The notes beneath the pieces are model-generated. The model worked only from the letters and a program-made list of their open reading frames with translations. It searched no databases and was not told the DNA's origin. This document shows positions 33,316 to 35,205 of a DNA stretch of 35,205 nt, in pieces. Origin of the DNA: CAYOHG01 sp964465125. GTDB taxonomy: Bacteria > Planctomycetota > Phycisphaerae > UBA1845 > Fen-1342. Both the position numbers and the translations under genes were made by a program. The stretch lies in NCBI GenBank assembly GCA_964465125.1, contig CAYXIO010000042.1, positions 1 through 35,205 on the forward strand, read 5' to 3'. Position 1 is the stretch's first letter; each line of letters opens with the position of its first letter.

Positions 33316-34122
33316 TCAGTCGAAGTGAATCTCCTGCGGCCCGAATCTCGCCGGCGGATACTTCATTTCCAGCCGCTCCAGCGTCTGCACCAGCACCTTC
33401 GTGATCAGCCAGTCGCGGAACCAGCGCTTCTCCGCCGGAATCACGTACCACGGCGCGTGCCTCGTCGAGCACTGGCTGAGCACGTCCTCGTAAGCTGCCT
33501 GGTAATCACTCCAGCGCTGCCGCTCGACGAGGTCGTTCGGATCGAATTTCCAGTGCTTCTTCGGGTTATCGACGCGCTTCTGCAACCGCTCCTTCTGATA
33601 CGCCTTGGAGATGTGCAGGAAGAGCTTGACGATCGTGACGCCCTCGTCGGCCAGCAGATGCTCAAACGCGTTGATGTGCTCGTAGCGCGCCTTCCAGCGC
33701 TCCTCCGGTACAAGCTGCCTCACCCGCACGATCAGCACGTCTTCGTAGTGCGACCGATTGAAGATCGCGATCTCGCCGCGCGCCGGGGCGTGAGGGTGCA
33801 CGCGCCAGAGGAAATCATGCGCAAGCTCAGTCTCGCTGGGGGCCTTGAAGCTGGTGGCGTCGATGCCGGTCGGGCTCACCCCGCCGAAGACCGCCCGCGT
33901 CGTGCTGTCCTTCCCGCTGGTGTCCATGCCCTGCAAGACCACGAGCAGCGCGTGCTTGCGCTCGGCATACAGCAGCTCGGTCAGCTCGATGAAGCGCTCG
34001 TGCAGCTCGGCGAACTCCGCTTGCGTCGCTTCCTTGTCGCGCGGGTCGTCGTCGTCCGGCTCCCAGCGTTTGAGATCGACGGCGCTGCCCGGCTCCACGC
34101 GGAATTGATCGATCACCGACAT
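33316..34122 (-). CDS. ppk2: Polyphosphate kinase 2 family protein
   Basis: 268 residues. GGGAGG lies 7 nt before ATG 34122; an earlier in-frame ATG (34269) is rejected. The PPK2 fold is P-loop kinase-like: Walker A LQGMDTSGKDSTTRAVF (Gly65 to Lys71), the Walker B region FNRSHYEDVLIVRV (121-134), and the lid segment with KAYQKERLQKRVDNP. It transfers phosphate between polyphosphate and nucleotides. Motif and length fit the PPK2-related nucleotide phosphotransferase group (TIGR03709), in which AMP and/or ADP serve as acceptors; the exact class cannot be told without alignment. It is divergent from the OmcB-like gene. Confidence 0.9.
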   Translation of the reverse strand: MSVIDQFRVEPGSAVDLKRWEPDDDDPRDKEATQAEFAELHERFIELTELLYAERKHALLVVLQGMDTSGKDSTTRAVFGGVSPTGIDATSFKAPSETELAHDFLWRVHPHAPARGEIAIFNRSHYEDVLIVRVRQLVPEERWKARYEHINAFEHLLADEGVTIVKLFLHISKAYQKERLQKRVDNPKKHWKFDPNDLVERQRWSDYQAAYEDVLSQCSTRHAPWYVIPAEKRWFRDWLITKVLVQTLERLEMKYPPARFGPQEIHFD

Positions 34123-34163
34123 CGCCCGACCTCCCTTGCGTCCTGCGCCCGTCCGCCACGAGG

Positions 34164-34192
34164 ATCGTATCGCCCGACCCGACTCCCGCGAA
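34164..34192 (-). promoter_or_regulatory. Possible promoter of the PPK2 gene
   Basis: Minus strand TTCGCG (34187-34192), 17-bp spacer, TACGAT (34164-34169); predicted start about 35 nt before the ATG. Confidence 0.35.
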
Positions 34193-34223
34193 CTGTTTCC
34201 GAACGTCGCGCCGCCCCTGCGGA

Positions 34224-34252
34224 TTGACGCTTCGCTCGCGACACCCGACAAT
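34224..34252 (+). promoter_or_regulatory. Sigma-70-type promoter of the DUF11 protein gene
   Basis: TTGACG (34224-34229), 17-bp spacer, GACAAT (34247-34252). The best sigma-70-type match in the window; predicted start near 34259, leader of about 60 nt. Confidence 0.6.
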
Positions 34253-34318
34253 GCCGGCGGGGCGGTCAATCTACCTGTTTCGAACGCCTAACCGAGTCCA
34301 TTCCGAGGGAGTATGCCC

Positions 34319-35122
34319 ATGATGTCGTTTGCCGTTTCGATTCTGCTGCACCTGTCGGCTGCGTCCATGGTTTTCGGCCCGCTGCCCGCGCCGGCGCCGG
34401 TCGAGCCCGACCCGTTCTTCGCGGTCGGAGCGCCGGTGCTCGAGATCACTAAGAGTTGCCCGCAGCTCCGCTATCTCGGCCGCGACGCCACCTTCGAGAT
34501 CGTCGTCACCAACCGCGGCGACGGCCCCGCCAACAACGTCGTCGTGACCGACACCGTTTCCAACGGCGTGGAGTTCCGCAACGCCGACAATGACGGCCAG
34601 CGCGAGGGCAACAACGTGGTCTGGCGCCTGGGCACGCTCAACGGCGGCGAGAGCCGCACGCTGAAGATGACCGTCCACTGCAACACGATCACGACGGTCA
34701 AGAACAGCGCCCGCGTCGCGTACTGCTCGGAGGCGGTCGCGGAGTGCGAGTTCCCGGTGAAGGGCATCCCCGCCATCCTGCTCGAGTGCGTGGACGATCC
34801 CGACCCCATCGAAGTCGGCAGCGAGGTCACTTACACGATCACCGTAACCAACCAGGGCACCGAGACCGGCACGAACATCGCGGTCGTCTGCACGCTGCCC
34901 AGCGAACAGGAGTTCGTCAAGGGCGGCGGCGCCACCCAGCCGACCGCCAGCGGCAAGACCGTCACGTTCGCTCCGCTGGCCACCCTGGCCCCCAAGGCCA
35001 AGGCATCGTTCCTGCTGACCGTCAAGGGCGTCAGCGTCGGCGACGTGCGCTTCGGCGTCAGCATGAAGAGCGACCAGATCGACACGCCGGTGACCGAGAC
35101 CGAAGCGACGCGAATCTACTAG
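34319..35122 (+). CDS. Secreted DUF11-repeat (OmcB-like) protein
   Basis: 267 residues. ATG 34319 is preferred because GAGGGA ends 8 nt upstream; ATG 34313 is too close. A signal peptide (about 1-20) is followed by a Pro-rich stretch and two DUF11-type immunoglobulin-like beta domains: about 42-135 (EITKSCPQLRYLGRDATFEI onward, VVVTDTVSNGVEF) and about 155-255 (DPIEVGSEVTYTITVTNQGT onward). The layout and scattered cysteines (SCP, HCN, YCS, ECEF, LECV, VVCT) recall the chlamydial cysteine-rich outer membrane protein OmcB family, a link that fits the PVC affiliation. A surface-structural or adhesive role is inference. A two-layer hairpin follows the stop. Confidence 0.8.
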   Translation: MMSFAVSILLHLSAASMVFGPLPAPAPVEPDPFFAVGAPVLEITKSCPQLRYLGRDATFEIVVTNRGDGPANNVVVTDTVSNGVEFRNADNDGQREGNNVVWRLGTLNGGESRTLKMTVHCNTITTVKNSARVAYCSEAVAECEFPVKGIPAILLECVDDPDPIEVGSEVTYTITVTNQGTETGTNIAVVCTLPSEQEFVKGGGATQPTASGKTVTFAPLATLAPKAKASFLLTVKGVSVGDVRFGVSMKSDQIDTPVTETEATRIY

Positions 35123-35149
35123 TTTCGCCACGACTCGGCGAAAGAAATT

Positions 35150-35196
35150 GCGGGCGAGGACGCTGCGGGCTGAAAAAGCCCGACGTCCGCGCCCGC
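35150..35196 (+). terminator. Two-layer hairpin after the OmcB-like gene
   Basis: An outer 13-bp stem with one mismatch (35150-35162 with 35184-35196) encloses an inner 6-bp stem (CGGGCT/AGCCCG at 35166-35171 and 35177-35182) with loop GAAAA. It lies 28 nt after the stop codon. No T-tract is visible before the window ends. Confidence 0.5.
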
Positions 35197-35205
35197 ACGC
35201 TTGCA

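Overview
This is a GC-rich scaffold piece from a bacterium of the PVC superphylum, most likely a Planctomycetota member (possibly Phycisphaerae-like; the class cannot be fixed by eye). The evidence is a small basic protein of the Chlamydiae/Verrucomicrobia/Planctomycetes type at 14313-14552, a C-terminal dockerin-like EF-hand pair on a multiheme cytochrome, a SpoIIE-type phosphatase with a planctomycete-style N-terminus, a GluRS with a long insertion after KMSKR, and abundant secreted or lipoprotein genes of no known function. The left edge is the 5' two thirds of a 16S rRNA gene on the minus strand, cut by the window edge.

Layout. 1-1245: partial 16S rRNA (-), a strongly structured leader and a candidate promoter. 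1496-3559: beta-propeller lipoprotein (+). 3725-5918: catalase-peroxidase katG (-), interrupted by a scaffold gap with a leftover Illumina adapter. 6089-6979: homocysteine methyltransferase (+). 7035-7973: PP2C/SpoIIE phosphatase (-). 8174-8983: ferredoxin/flavodoxin-NADP reductase (-), divergent from a two-gene pyruvate-type 2-oxoacid:ferredoxin oxidoreductase (9452-12844, +), whose upstream region holds a near-perfect sigma-54 promoter. 13147-13935: rnc (-). 14313-14552: small basic protein (+). 14763-16748: P1B-type metal ATPase (+).

16765-27448 is the most unusual block. A minus-strand ABC-2 permease gene is divergent from a tight six-gene plus-strand operon: a polytopic SPFH protein, an HflC-like and an HflK-like SPFH protein, an ABC ATPase with a long tail carrying a thrice-repeated LLE-x-L motif, a second ABC-2 permease paralogous to the divergent one, and a 727-residue membrane-anchored protein of unknown family. 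I read this as a candidate undescribed membrane system, an ABC exporter built with SPFH scaffolds. That reading is inference from gene order and domain content.

27487-29851 (-): gltX, a small lipoprotein and acylphosphatase, apparently one operon. 30094-31944 (+): pentaheme cytochrome with dockerin-like C-terminus. 32008-33210 (-): secreted HEAT-like protein. 33316-34122 (-): PPK2 polyphosphate kinase. 34319-35122 (+): OmcB/DUF11-like secreted protein, followed by a two-layer hairpin at the right edge. I saw no tRNA genes, CRISPR arrays, insertion sequences or phage genes. Long antisense open frames over most genes are shadows caused by the high-GC codon bias.
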